From: Arthrobacter terricola
GTDB lineage: Bacteria > Actinomycetota > Actinomycetes > Actinomycetales > Micrococcaceae
DNA: 64,000 nucleotides
Assembly: GCF_004354015.1 (NCBI RefSeq)
Contig: NZ_SMRU01000011.1
Span: forward strand, 93,941 to 157,940
Direction of reading: 5' to 3'
Shown: positions 27,560-36,976 of the stretch, piece by piece
Layout: each line of letters starts with the position of its first letter
Position numbering within the stretch: the stretch's first letter is position 1
Translations under genes and position numbers: made by a program
Notes under the pieces: model-generated
What the model was told of the DNA's origin: nothing
Seen by the model: the letters and a program-made list of their open reading frames with translations, nothing else
Databases searched by the model: none

Positions 27560-28513
27560 GTGCCCGCGTACGGAGAAGCCCTGGCGGCGAAGGCGCAGGA
27601 ACTCGTAGGGCGCCGCGAGCCCTTTGTGCGCGCCACGGTAGTGCGCGCCCAGCACCCGACCAGTGCCCACGCGGGCGACACGGCCTTGGTGCTCGCAAAC
27701 GGGGAAATCGACGGATTCCTCGGCGGCACCTGCGTCGAGGCTTCCGTGCGCGAATATGGCCTGCAGACGCTGTCGAAGCACGAACCGCTGCTGCTGCGCG
27801 TCGTTCCGGGCGAGCCGTCCCGCATCAGCCAGGAGGGCGCCGTGGAGGTCGCAAACCCCTGCCTTAGCGGCGGCGCCGTGGAGATCTTCCTCGAGCCCCA
27901 AATGCCACCTGCACGGGTAGTCGTGGTCGGCGCGACCCCCGTGGCACAAGCCTTGGGCGCCTTGGGGACAATCCTTGACTTGGACATGGAACTCACCGAC
28001 GGAAATGCTGCTGAACCACGGGCAGACGACGCCGCCCTCATTGTCGCGTCACAGGGCCGGGACGAGGAGCCTTCGCTGGAAGCCGCACTGCGCCTTGGTG
28101 TGCCATACGTCGCCCTTGTCGCGAGCCGCACGCGCGGAGCCGCCGTCCTGGCGTCACTCGACGTCGACGACGAACAGCGTGCGCGGGTGCACAGCCCGGC
28201 CGGGCTGATGTTGGGCGGCCGAACACCCGCCGAGATCGCGCTGTCGATCCTTGCGGAACTCGTGTCCTTACGTTCCACTGGCCGGGCCGCAGAGCGGGCC
28301 CCGGCAGAGCCTGCCACTCCGGAGCCTTCGACGGCGGAACCGGCGCCCCCGGCGTCGCCGACGAGCGCCGTCGACCCCGTCTGCGGAATGACCGTCGCTG
28401 CGGTGGAGGCTACACTGCATGCCGAATACGCCGGAACGACATACTACTTTTGTTCCCCTGGATGCAGGCGAGCCTTCCTCGCGGAACCGGAGCGCTATGC
28501 CGCCGCGTCCTGA
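27560..28513 (+). CDS. CoxF-like XdhC family maturation protein fused to a C-terminal YHS domain
   Basis: A 317-residue protein. Residues 1-110 are the XdhC/CoxI N-terminal domain with FLGGTCVEASVREYG (the family GGCVE motif region). Residues 115-240 are the Rossmann-like XdhC C-terminal domain (ARVVVVGATPVAQALG). An Ala/Pro/Glu linker follows, then a YHS-type metal-binding domain at 269-317 with VCGM (C275) and FCSPGC (C298, C302). GTG start one base after coxL. XdhC/CoxF proteins mature molybdoenzymes; in CO dehydrogenase, sulfur and Cu(I) must be added to Mo. The YHS domain, often metal- or copper-binding, makes a copper-delivery role attractive but unproven. Confidence 0.85.
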   Translation: MPAYGEALAAKAQELVGRREPFVRATVVRAQHPTSAHAGDTALVLANGEIDGFLGGTCVEASVREYGLQTLSKHEPLLLRVVPGEPSRISQEGAVEVANPCLSGGAVEIFLEPQMPPARVVVVGATPVAQALGALGTILDLDMELTDGNAAEPRADDAALIVASQGRDEEPSLEAALRLGVPYVALVASRTRGAAVLASLDVDDEQRARVHSPAGLMLGGRTPAEIALSILAELVSLRSTGRAAERAPAEPATPEPSTAEPAPPASPTSAVDPVCGMTVAAVEATLHAEYAGTTYYFCSPGCRRAFLAEPERYAAAS

Positions 28514-28591
28514 GTTCCGGGCGGACCGACTCATTCCGGCGCCCGGAGCGTCCGGCCCCACGCGGGCCGCCTCCCACTTGGAACGTGCCCA

Positions 28592-29512
28592 GTGACCATG
28601 CCGGCGCGGGCAGGTGCAGAAGACGATGTCCGGCGCCTGGTTCCGGACGTTTCCGCGCTCATGAGCGCGCTGGACGACGTCGACTACCTTGCCGACGTCG
28701 GACTGGCTACCGCGCTGTTCCTCTCGGTCCGGTTGCCCCAACCTATCCTGTTGGAGGGCGAGGCCGGCGTCGGGAAGACCGAGGCGGCGAAGGCGTTGGC
28801 CAAGGTGCTCGACACTCCCTTGTATCGCTTGCAGTGCTACGAGGGCATCGATGCGGGCGAGGCACTCTACGAGTGGAATCATCCACGCCAACTCCTGAGC
28901 ATCCGTTTGGCGGAGGTCCGGGATGTCCACGTCGAGGAGGCCGAGCTTTTTGGCGAAAAATACCTGCTGCGTCGGCCGCTGCTGAAGGCGATCGAGCACC
29001 CCGGTCCGCGACCGGCCGTACTGCTGCTGGATGAGATCGACCGGGCCGACGCAGAGTTCGAAGCCTTCACCTTCGAGCTTCTCGCCGAGGCAGCGGTCTC
29101 GATTCCCGAGCTGGGTACTATCCGGGCCACGCACCCGCCTGTCGTCGTCCTGACATCGAATAGGACCAGGGACTTGCACGACGCGCTGACCCGACGCTGC
29201 CTCTACCACTGGATTGACTACCCCCAGCCCGAGCGGATCGCCGCGATTGTTCGCCGGAGGGTGCCTGGGAGCGCCGAGCCCCTGGCCCTTGATGCAGCAT
29301 CCGCCATCACCAGGTTGCGGTCCCTCGACATGGCCAAACCCCCGGGCATCGCAGAGGCCATCGACTGGGTCTCCGCGCTGAGCGTGCTTGGCGTGGAACG
29401 CCTGGATCCGGTTGCCGTGAAGCAAACCTGGGGCGCGGTCGTGAAGAATCGCGACGATCTGGACCTTGCGTGGGCACGCGGCCCCGCATGGGTGGCTGGC
29501 GGGCATGACTAG
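28592..29512 (+). CDS. MoxR-type AAA+ ATPase, CoxD-like CO dehydrogenase maturation factor
   Basis: A 306-residue AAA+ protein with Walker A GEAGVGKT (56-63), Walker B VLLLDEID, sensor 1 (VVLTSNRTRDL) and the RRCLYHWIDYP motif seen in CoxD proteins. In Oligotropha, CoxD is reported to act as a chaperone-like ATPase in sulfuration of the Mo centre. GTG 28592 is used; ATG 28598 is an alternative. It overlaps the coxE-like start by 8 bases (ATGACTAG), typical of a MoxR/vWA pair. Confidence 0.88.
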   Translation: MTMPARAGAEDDVRRLVPDVSALMSALDDVDYLADVGLATALFLSVRLPQPILLEGEAGVGKTEAAKALAKVLDTPLYRLQCYEGIDAGEALYEWNHPRQLLSIRLAEVRDVHVEEAELFGEKYLLRRPLLKAIEHPGPRPAVLLLDEIDRADAEFEAFTFELLAEAAVSIPELGTIRATHPPVVVLTSNRTRDLHDALTRRCLYHWIDYPQPERIAAIVRRRVPGSAEPLALDAASAITRLRSLDMAKPPGIAEAIDWVSALSVLGVERLDPVAVKQTWGAVVKNRDDLDLAWARGPAWVAGGHD

Positions 29513-30764
29513 CGGGGCTCCCAAGGGCAGCCCGGTGGACATCGAAGCTGCCGCCTTCGCGGTGGGTTTCAGCACTGCCCTGCGCCGGGCAGGGCTGCCG
29601 AGCTCGCCGGACCGCACAGCGTGGCTCGCCCAGGCACTCAGGATCATCCCTCCAACAGCCCGTGATCGGCTGTACTGGACGTGCCGGGTGATACTCGTCT
29701 CCTCGCGGGAACAGCTGCCGGTATTCGACGCGGTCTTTTCGTCCGCATTTGACGGACTGCTCGATCCGGCCGACGCCCGCGGCGATACCAACAGTCCGCC
29801 CGCGGTTGGCTCAGCGGAGGTGACCCGGGCAGCAACCGGGCAAGGCCCGGCCAGCACAGCCAGTCACGACCCGGCGCCACGGGCACCCGTTGCCTCCCCA
29901 GGCGCCGGGACCGCTGACGAGTCCGGCGCACCGGAGCGGGAGGCAATCCTGGCCATGGCCTCCCCTGACGAGCTCCTGCGTGAGAAGTCGTTCGCCGAAC
30001 TCACTCCGGACGAAACCGCCCACGTGCGGCAGCTGGTCCGGCGCATCGTGCTGTCCACTCCGGAACGCCGAAGCCGAAGGACACGCCAATGGGCACATGC
30101 CGGAGGCGAGCTGGACCTCCGGCGCACTATCCGTGCGGCACGGCGCACGGGCGCCGACACAAGCTCGCTGGTGTTTGCCCACCGTCGCCCACGCCCGCGC
30201 CGCTTGGTGTTCCTGTGCGACGTATCCGGGTCCATGGAACCTTACACACAGGTCTTCCTGTCCCTCCTGCAGGGCGCAGTGGCTGGGGCCCAGGCCGAGG
30301 CATTCGTGTTTTCCACCCGGCTGACCCGGCTGACACGGCAGCTTTCGAACCGGAACGTTGACAAAGCCCTGGCTCTGGGAGCAGCCGCCGCCCCCGATTG
30401 GGCCGGCGGCACAAGGCTGGCCGAGAGCCTGCGGCACTTCATCGACGGCCAAGGCCGGCGCGGGCTTGCCAGGGGCGCAGTCATTGTGGTGCTCTCCGAC
30501 GGCTGGGCCCAGGACGCGCCGGCGCTCGTGGACGCCCAGATGGCGCGACTGCGGCGCTTGGCCTACCGGATCGTCTGGGTGAATCCGCGGAAGGCCGGCA
30601 TGGACTACCAGCCGTTGGTGGGCGGCATGGCTGCTGCGCTCCCCTATTGTGACGCTTTTGTCAGCGGGCATAACTACGACGCCCTGGCCGAAGCGGCAGC
30701 CGCCATTCGCGCCGACCGGCGACATCCGGCAAGCGGACTCGGGACAAAGTGGCGGAACCGGTAG
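29505..30764 (+). CDS. von Willebrand factor A domain protein, CoxE-like
   Basis: A 419-residue partner of the MoxR ATPase. The C-terminal vWA domain has an intact MIDAS start, FLCDVSGSM with D239, followed by TRLTRQL and VIVVLSDGWAQD. The N-terminal part is helical with an Ala/Pro/Gly-rich linker (about 100-145). CoxE is reported to function with CoxD and CoxF in assembling the Mo-S-Cu site. The ATG overlaps the end of the ATPase gene. It is the last gene of the plus-strand cox operon and converges with moaA. Confidence 0.88.
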   Translation: MTSGAPKGSPVDIEAAAFAVGFSTALRRAGLPSSPDRTAWLAQALRIIPPTARDRLYWTCRVILVSSREQLPVFDAVFSSAFDGLLDPADARGDTNSPPAVGSAEVTRAATGQGPASTASHDPAPRAPVASPGAGTADESGAPEREAILAMASPDELLREKSFAELTPDETAHVRQLVRRIVLSTPERRSRRTRQWAHAGGELDLRRTIRAARRTGADTSSLVFAHRRPRPRRLVFLCDVSGSMEPYTQVFLSLLQGAVAGAQAEAFVFSTRLTRLTRQLSNRNVDKALALGAAAAPDWAGGTRLAESLRHFIDGQGRRGLARGAVIVVLSDGWAQDAPALVDAQMARLRRLAYRIVWVNPRKAGMDYQPLVGGMAAALPYCDAFVSGHNYDALAEAAAAIRADRRHPASGLGTKWRNR

Positions 30765-30797
30765 CTCATTCGCCGTCGTTGCGCAGGTTCGGCCCCG

Positions 30798-31838
30798 TTA
30801 CCCGCCGATATAGGACATCTCGATCTTCCGGGGCGCTTTTGGCGCCCCGGACGTGCGGGCCCCGCGCAGTTCGGAATAGCGGTCTGTGCGGCCACCCCAG
30901 AGCGCGGACAGCGCGGCGGAAAGTTCGACGTCGGACGCGCCGCCGCGCAATAAGGCCCGCAAGTCGGTGCCAGCCGTTGCAAAGAGGCACGTGAACAGCT
31001 TGCCGTCCGCAGACAGGCGAGCCCGGGTGCAGCCGCGGCAGAAGGCTTGCGTGACGCTTGAGATGACCCCGATTTCACCGCTGCCGTCAGTGTAGCGCCA
31101 GCGGTCGGACGTTTCTCCCGGGTAATTGGGTGGCACTTGTTCCAGCGGGAAGACCGTGTTGATGCGTGACAGGACCTCCGCGGACGGCACTACCTCGTCC
31201 ATTTTCCAGCCGTTGGAGGCTCCAACATCCATGTATTCGATAAACCGCAAGATGAATCCGGTTCCTCGGAAGTGGCTGGCCATGTCGAGGATGTCCTGGT
31301 CGTTCCTCCCCCGCTTGACCACCATGTTGATCTTGACGGGTCCCAGCCCTGCGTCCCGGGCGACGTCCGCGGCGTGGAGGACCCTGGCCACGGGATAGCC
31401 GACGTCGTTCATCGCTTGGAAGGTCTCTTCCCGGAGGGAGTCCAGCGAGACTGTCACGCGATTCAGGCCCGCATCTTTGAGGAGTTGCGCTTTCTGCGCG
31501 AGGACGGAACCGTTGGTGGTCATGGCGATATCCGGTGCTTCGCCCGCGGGTGTGCGCAGCGCTGCCAGCATCCGGACAAGATCCTCAATGTCCTTCCGCA
31601 GCAACGGTTCTCCGCCCGTGAGTCGGATCTTCCGCACTCCGTGCGCGACAGCGATGGAGGTGAGCCGGGTGATTTCCTCGAAGGTCAGGAGCTGGTCCTT
31701 GGGCATGAAGGCGAAGTCCCGGCCGAAGATCTCCTTCGGCATGCAGTACACGCAGCGGAAATTGCAACGGTCGGTAACCGAAATCCTCAAATCCCGCAGT
31801 GGCCGGCGGAAAGTGTCAACGATCGGATCAACGTCCAT
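30798..31838 (-). CDS. moaA: GTP 3',8-cyclase (molybdenum cofactor biosynthesis)
   Basis: A 346-residue radical SAM enzyme catalysing the first step of Moco synthesis. The N-terminal cluster motif is C25-xxx-C29-xx-C32 (CNFRCVYC), and the second cluster near the C-terminus reads CRGC followed by a third Cys 14 residues later (FTCLF). The protein ends in the conserved double glycine (SYIGG). It faces the cox operon with 33 bases between stops, so it is separately transcribed but likely supplies cofactor for CO dehydrogenase. Confidence 0.95.
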   Translation of the reverse strand: MDVDPIVDTFRRPLRDLRISVTDRCNFRCVYCMPKEIFGRDFAFMPKDQLLTFEEITRLTSIAVAHGVRKIRLTGGEPLLRKDIEDLVRMLAALRTPAGEAPDIAMTTNGSVLAQKAQLLKDAGLNRVTVSLDSLREETFQAMNDVGYPVARVLHAADVARDAGLGPVKINMVVKRGRNDQDILDMASHFRGTGFILRFIEYMDVGASNGWKMDEVVPSAEVLSRINTVFPLEQVPPNYPGETSDRWRYTDGSGEIGVISSVTQAFCRGCTRARLSADGKLFTCLFATAGTDLRALLRGGASDVELSAALSALWGGRTDRYSELRGARTSGAPKAPRKIEMSYIGG

Positions 31839-31964
31839 GCAACGCCTGTCCTAAGCCTGCTTCAATGGGGCAGATGTACCCGCCCACCATTCCACCCTAT
31901 GCCCGGTTGCGGACCCCCACAATGGGGTCTCCCGTCGTCGCGATCGAGTGGCAGACTGGACTGC

Positions 31965-32819
31965 ATGCGCGAGTTGCTCATCCTCGGCACCGCTTCCCAG
32001 GTCCCCACGCGGACCCGCAACCACAACGGATACCTGCTGCGCCGCGACGACGGAGACTTCCTCTTCGATCCTGGAGAAGGCACGCAGCGCCAGATGCTGT
32101 TGGCGGGTGTCGACACCTCACGGATCACCCGGATCTGCCTCACGCATGTCCACGGCGACCACTGCTACGGATTGCCCGGGGTCCTGTCCCGCATGGCCCT
32201 CGACAAAGTGGAGCATCCCATCCACCTCCACTACCCCGCCTCGGGGGAAGAGACCGTGCGCGCCCTCGTGTCCATTGCCTCCCCGGGCGTGGATCTCCGC
32301 CTGCATCCGCATGGGGGCTTTGCCTATGGGGGACTCGAACACAACGGTCCTGGCCACCGGGCGGCCGAGGCTATCGCTCCGGGCCTGTATATCAGGGCGC
32401 TGGAACATCGGATCGAAACCTATGGATATCGCTGCACGGAACCGGATGGGAATGGGGGGCCGAATTCACATGCGGGACCGGATGCGAAAGGGCTGCCTCC
32501 CAGTCCAAGCTTCGCGTTCGTCATGGACACCGCCCCTTGCACAGGCGCCGAGGAACTCGCCGACGGCGCTGACCTGCTCGTGGCCGAATGCACCTTCAGC
32601 GACGACGACGCCGATCTCGCCTCGCGATTCCGCCACCTCACAGCCGGGCAAGCCGGGGAACTAGCTGGCTCCGCGAACGCCCGGACCCTCGTCCTCACCC
32701 ATTTTTCCTCGCGCTACCCCGACGTCGGACCACTCGCCGAACAGGCACGCAACCGCGCACGCGATGCGGTGGTGCTCGCGGCCAACGATCTTGACCGCAT
32801 TCCTTATCCGGCGCGCTAG
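31965..32819 (+). CDS. rnz: Ribonuclease Z (tRNA 3' endonuclease)
   Basis: A 284-residue metallo-beta-lactamase-fold nuclease that trims tRNA 3' ends. The zinc motif is H61-x-H63-x-D65-H66 (THVHGDH). The C-terminal region holds LLVAECTFSDDDADLA and LTHFSSRY, as in RNase Z. The substrate-arm region (around residues 120-160) is compressed and includes an unusual Gly/Asn/Pro stretch (GNGGPNSHAGPD) that may shorten the exosite. The ATG is set by the LILGTASQVPT N-terminus. It shares 4 bases with the convergent neighbour. Confidence 0.9.
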   Translation: MRELLILGTASQVPTRTRNHNGYLLRRDDGDFLFDPGEGTQRQMLLAGVDTSRITRICLTHVHGDHCYGLPGVLSRMALDKVEHPIHLHYPASGEETVRALVSIASPGVDLRLHPHGGFAYGGLEHNGPGHRAAEAIAPGLYIRALEHRIETYGYRCTEPDGNGGPNSHAGPDAKGLPPSPSFAFVMDTAPCTGAEELADGADLLVAECTFSDDDADLASRFRHLTAGQAGELAGSANARTLVLTHFSSRYPDVGPLAEQARNRARDAVVLAANDLDRIPYPAR

Positions 32820-33367
32820 GCCAGGTTGTCTTTCGGCTTGGCTTGCCGCCACGGTGTGAGGCGCGGCAACCAGCCGGGCACGTTTTCCTTGTACACGGTG
32901 TATTCCGCGCCGAATTTCCGGGTTAAAGCCGGCTCCTCGTAGAACCTCACGAAGACGGCCACCGGAACCACGCCAAGCGCTGCCGCCCCGAGCAACTTCG
33001 CTTGGCCCAGGAGCAAGCCCTGACCCGCGACCGCTGCAACAACCGCAAGGTAGATCGGATTGCGGACGAAGCGGTACAACCCGCCCACAACCAGATGCTT
33101 CGGCGGGGCAAACGGCGCAGGAGTACCAACGCCTTCCACGGCGAAATGGACAAACGAATTGGCGATGACTCCAGCGCCCCCCACCAGGAATACCGCACCG
33201 GCCACTTGGGCAGGCACTCCCCCGGGAACCGGCCGCCGCACCTCCCACCGGGTCAGAAGCCACGGACCAAGCACCGTCACTGCCAACGGCGCCGCTGCAA
33301 ACACGGCCGTGCCAATGCCTGCGCGCCGCCTTTCGCTCCTCGAATCCACAAATCCGCTCATGGCCAT
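32816..33367 (-). CDS. Isoprenylcysteine carboxyl methyltransferase-like membrane protein
   Basis: A 183-residue integral membrane protein with about four to five hydrophobic segments. The C-terminal half has the ICMT/phospholipid-methyltransferase pattern GLYRFVRNPIYLAV and RFYEEPALTRKFGAEYTVYKENVPGWLP, which forms the SAM-binding and catalytic region. Bacterial members are poorly characterised. ATG 33367 is preferred; ATG 33361 is equally possible, and the longer frame upstream is not coding-like. Convergent with rnz. Confidence 0.8.
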   Translation of the reverse strand: MAMSGFVDSRSERRRAGIGTAVFAAAPLAVTVLGPWLLTRWEVRRPVPGGVPAQVAGAVFLVGGAGVIANSFVHFAVEGVGTPAPFAPPKHLVVGGLYRFVRNPIYLAVVAAVAGQGLLLGQAKLLGAAALGVVPVAVFVRFYEEPALTRKFGAEYTVYKENVPGWLPRLTPWRQAKPKDNLA

Positions 33368-33519
33368 GATTCTTCGCCGAGTCCCCGGCCTGGGCAAGAT
33401 CCGGTGCAAAGGCTCACCGCAGGATTTCTGGCAAGCGTTTTCCCCGGCGGATATGCTGTTGTCTGAGTGAGCCTTCGCGTTTATCGGGCGGAAATGGCAA
33501 ACGGACAAAGGAGTTTGGG

Positions 33520-34584
33520 TTGGCTGCAAGCACGCTTGCCGAAGTGGCACGCTTGGCGGGGGTGTCGCCGGCAACGGCGTCGCGTGTCCTTAATGGTTCG
33601 GCGAGGACTCCCGGGCCTGAGATCGCCGAGCGGGTCAAGGAGGCCGCGCGTTCCCTCGGCTACATTCCCAATGCCCAAGCCCAGGGGCTGGCGAGGTCAA
33701 GTTCGGGACTCATTGGCCTTGTTGTCCACGACATCGCGGACCCCTATTTTTCGACCATAGCCCGGGGCGTCCAAAGCGCGGCCCGGGAACATCAAAAAAT
33801 GGTCCTGCTCGCGACCACAAGCGGCACTCCCGCCGATGAGCAAGCGGCAGTCGGAGCCTTCGCCGCCCGGCGTGCCGATTCCATTGTCATCGTGGGATCG
33901 CGTTCCACCCGGCCGCAAGATGCCAAGGACAACCAAGAGCTTGCAGCGGAACTCGACCGCTACTGCAGCAACGGCGGGAAAGTGGGCATCGTCGGCCATC
34001 CTGTGGTGGGCGCTTCCGCCGACGGCTACCACGTGGTTCCTGTTCCCAATGAAGAGCTCGCAACGGAGCTCGCCCGCGCCCTGGCCGCGGAGCACACAGC
34101 GAAATTCGTCATCATCGCAGGTCCCGACGGGCTCCTGACGTCCGATGACCGCATCCGGGGCTTCCAGCGCGGCTTGCTCGCCGCCGGCCTGCCCGAGGCC
34201 GAGGTCATCCACACCGGGTTTGACCGTGCGGGCGGGTACCAGGCCGGCCTCGAGATCGCAGGCCGGATCAAGTCAAGCCAAGATCCGGCGTCGAATCAAC
34301 CCGCGGCCTGCTTGTTCGCGGTGAATGACGTGATGGCCATCGGTGCTGTTGCCGCGCTTCGCGAACAGGGCTTGAGCATCCCGCGGGACGCGGCCATCGC
34401 CGGCTTCGACGACATCGAGACACTCCGCGATTTCCGCCCGGCCCTGACCACGGTAAGCCTCCCGCTGGAAGACATCGGACGCCTCGCAACCCTCGGCAGC
34501 CTCGGCTGGTCCGAAACCGACAACGCAATGCCGGTTACCGGCGTCGTCACCCTTCGCCGCAGCACGGAGACCGTTCCCACCTAA
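33520..34584 (+). CDS. LacI-family transcriptional regulator
   Basis: A 354-residue regulator with an N-terminal HTH (LAEVARLAGVSPATASRVLN) and a sugar-binding-type core (LIGLVVHDIADPYFSTIARG, CLFAVNDVMAIGAVAALRE, AIAGFDDIE). TTG start at 33520 with AAAGGAG upstream. The MocA-DUF6807 fusion gene starts 174 bases later, and the spacer has a LacI-type half-palindrome (34638-34649). It may also act on the more distant GGGAAAGCGCATTCCC sites, but no other regulator is visible in this region to compare. Confidence 0.88.
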   Translation: MAASTLAEVARLAGVSPATASRVLNGSARTPGPEIAERVKEAARSLGYIPNAQAQGLARSSSGLIGLVVHDIADPYFSTIARGVQSAAREHQKMVLLATTSGTPADEQAAVGAFAARRADSIVIVGSRSTRPQDAKDNQELAAELDRYCSNGGKVGIVGHPVVGASADGYHVVPVPNEELATELARALAAEHTAKFVIIAGPDGLLTSDDRIRGFQRGLLAAGLPEAEVIHTGFDRAGGYQAGLEIAGRIKSSQDPASNQPAACLFAVNDVMAIGAVAALREQGLSIPRDAAIAGFDDIETLRDFRPALTTVSLPLEDIGRLATLGSLGWSETDNAMPVTGVVTLRRSTETVPT

Positions 34585-34637
34585 GGCAATTTCCGCCGTC
34601 GGACACCGCTCCACGGGCAAGAACCAAGCGGCCTTTT

Positions 34638-34649
34638 TGAATCGTTCCA
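34638..34649. promoter_or_regulatory. Candidate LacI-type operator upstream of the MocA-DUF6807 gene
   Basis: TGAATCGTTCCA is a near-palindrome (consensus type TGAAACGTTTCA) located 109 bases before the start of the next gene and just after the LacI-family gene. It differs clearly from the GGGAAAGCGCATTCCC sites further right. Confidence 0.45.
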
Positions 34650-34758
34650 TTGTTGCCGTCAAGGGGCTAGGATGGTGTGATCCACTTCATTGGAATGCGC
34701 TTACCCGCCACGATTACCAGCCGTTATCCACGAACCGCCATCCCGCAACAGGAGAGCC

Positions 34759-36861
34759 ATGGGTACAACCGCCTCAACCAGTCCTCACCATCACCCCGGA
34801 CCGGACAGGGACCCCTTCCGGGTGGCCCTGATCGGAGTGCACGGATTCGGACAACACCACCTCGACAACCTCGCCAGGCTCCAGTCCGCCGGAACCCTAA
34901 GGCTCGTTGCCGTGGCCGATCCGAATCCTCCAGCCGCCGGAACCCTGCCGGAAGAGACCGCCGTCTTCAGCACCGCGGACGATTTGTTGGCGCAATCCGA
35001 AAGCCTTGACCTCGTGATCATCGCGACGCCGATCCAGACCCACGCGCCGCTGGCACTCGCTGCGCTCCCCCACGCCGATCTCTACCTGGAAAAGCCGCCG
35101 GTCGCGTCCCTCTCCGACTTTGACCGCCTCCTGGAAGCTGCCAACGCTGCCGGCAGGAGCATCCAGGTGGGCTTTCAGAGCCTGGGCTCGCACGCCTTCA
35201 AGGCAATCGACAAACTTCGCAGCTCGGGAGAGATCGGCACGGTCATCGGCATTTCCGCCACTGGGCGCTGGGTGCGGGACCGCGCCTACTACAAGCGTTC
35301 CCGCTGGGCAGGCAAGCGGAGCCTTGACGGCGTCGACGTCGTGGATGGAGTAGCCACGAATCCCCTTGCTCACGCCATTGCCACGGCACTGCACATCGCC
35401 GGAGCCCGGACCGTGGGCGACGTCGCCTCGGTGGAAACCGATCTCTACAGGGCCAACCGGATCGAGTCGGACGACACGTCGGTCATCCGCATCCGCACGT
35501 CCGCAGGCCTTCCCATAACCTGCGCGCTCACGTTGTGCGCCACCGAGTCCGTGGAACCCTACATCACCCTGCAGGGAACAGAAGGCACAGCGGTGTTCCA
35601 CTACACCGAGGACCGCCTCACGGTCAGCTCAGGCGCTGGCGTACGTCACGAATCGTTCGGCCGGGACGACCTCACCGAGAACCTCCTGGAGTATTTGCAG
35701 AACCGGGAATCCACGCAGGACAAAGGGACTGCGCTGCTGAGCGGGCTCGAGGACAGCGGCGCCTTCATGCGCGTCGTCGAAGCCATTCGGACCGCCGAAC
35801 CGCCTGCCGAAATTCCCGGGAAATACCTCACTTGGGTGGGTGAAGGCGATGCGGCCCGCGCCGTAATCACGGGGATTGAGGACGCATTGGAACGCGCGAC
35901 GGCGGCCCATGCCACCTTCAGCGAGCTCGCCCTGCCGTGGGCGCGTCCCGCCGCGGGCACTACCGTCCTGCCCGTCCGCAATCACGACGGCGGGACACCC
36001 GGCGGGGACCCGCGCGACAGCAACGCACTGGTTATGGTCCGCAACGGAACCGCCGTCGCGGGGCGGTTGTCCCCCCGCCCCTACCTGCATCCTGTGCGTA
36101 CGCTCGCGGGCGTAGCAGTCACCGACCACCTGCCCACCGACCACCCGTGGCATCTCGGCGTCGGCATTGCCCTGCAGGACGTCAACGGCGTCAACTTCTG
36201 GGGCGGCAAGACCTACCAACGCGAATCGGGCCGCTACGAAGAACGTCCCGACCATGGCCGGATGGTGTCGATTTCCAGCGAGGCGGGCGACGGCGTCCTC
36301 GACCAGCACCTGTCGTGGCAGGCGCCCGACGGGCGCGAACTCCTCAGGGAACGCCGTCGAACACATGCCCGCACAGTGGACGGCCGCATTTGGCGGCTCG
36401 ACCTCACGACTGAACTGGCCGCCGTCGTCGATGCCTCGCTTGGCGGACCCGGGCCAAATGGCGCCGTCGGCAGTGGCTATGGCGGGTTCTTTTGGCGCTT
36501 TCCGCCCTGTACAAATGCCGACGTTTTCACGGCAGAACGCCGTGGGGAAGCCGAGGTCCACGGCTCGGCAGCGCAATGGTTGGCCTGGACGGCCGACTTC
36601 CCGGACGGGCCTGCCAGCGTGGTGTTCCAAGCCCTGCCGGAAGCGGCGGATCCGTGGTTCGTCCGCCTCTCGGACTATCCGGGAGTCGGTTCGGCCATGG
36701 CATGGGACACGGCGATCGAGCTTGCGGCCGGCGAGTCCGTTGTCCGCTCCTTCAGCGCCTGGATCGTGGACGGCAAGGTCTCCCCTGGCGAAGCCGCCAG
36801 CCTGTTTTCCGCACAGGGCAGGGCGGACGGTCCGGCCGGAACGCCACCCGGCCGCAGCTAA
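34759..36861 (+). CDS. Gfo/Idh/MocA oxidoreductase fused to a DUF6807 (PmoA-like) domain
   Basis: A 700-residue two-domain protein. The N-terminal Rossmann domain has FRVALIGVHGFGQHHLDNLARL and the dehydrogenase motif DLYLEKPP, with the Gfo/Idh/MocA C-terminal fold to about residue 400. From about residue 410 it continues into a DUF6807/PmoA-like beta-domain (LHPVRTLAGVAVTDHLPTDHPWHLGVG, NFWGGKTY). AGGAG precedes the ATG. Such proteins are linked to catabolism of unusual sugars; neither substrate nor the reaction of the second domain is known. It is preceded by a LacI gene and followed by an MHS transporter. Confidence 0.85.
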   Translation: MGTTASTSPHHHPGPDRDPFRVALIGVHGFGQHHLDNLARLQSAGTLRLVAVADPNPPAAGTLPEETAVFSTADDLLAQSESLDLVIIATPIQTHAPLALAALPHADLYLEKPPVASLSDFDRLLEAANAAGRSIQVGFQSLGSHAFKAIDKLRSSGEIGTVIGISATGRWVRDRAYYKRSRWAGKRSLDGVDVVDGVATNPLAHAIATALHIAGARTVGDVASVETDLYRANRIESDDTSVIRIRTSAGLPITCALTLCATESVEPYITLQGTEGTAVFHYTEDRLTVSSGAGVRHESFGRDDLTENLLEYLQNRESTQDKGTALLSGLEDSGAFMRVVEAIRTAEPPAEIPGKYLTWVGEGDAARAVITGIEDALERATAAHATFSELALPWARPAAGTTVLPVRNHDGGTPGGDPRDSNALVMVRNGTAVAGRLSPRPYLHPVRTLAGVAVTDHLPTDHPWHLGVGIALQDVNGVNFWGGKTYQRESGRYEERPDHGRMVSISSEAGDGVLDQHLSWQAPDGRELLRERRRTHARTVDGRIWRLDLTTELAAVVDASLGGPGPNGAVGSGYGGFFWRFPPCTNADVFTAERRGEAEVHGSAAQWLAWTADFPDGPASVVFQALPEAADPWFVRLSDYPGVGSAMAWDTAIELAAGESVVRSFSAWIVDGKVSPGEAASLFSAQGRADGPAGTPPGRS

Positions 36862-36976
36862 CAGCAACGCCACGCCGGAACCACTGTTTCGCCCGCGTTT
36901 TCGCGTGCGGCGATTCGTGCTGCCCGGCTCCCGAACGCACTGAAATTCCCGGGATTCTGCGCTTTCCAACCAGCTG

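Noticed and set aside
29466..29504. 13-codon N-terminal extension of the CoxE-like frame
   Set aside because: The extension lies entirely inside the CoxD-like gene and has no ribosome site; ATG 29505 gives the usual short overlap.
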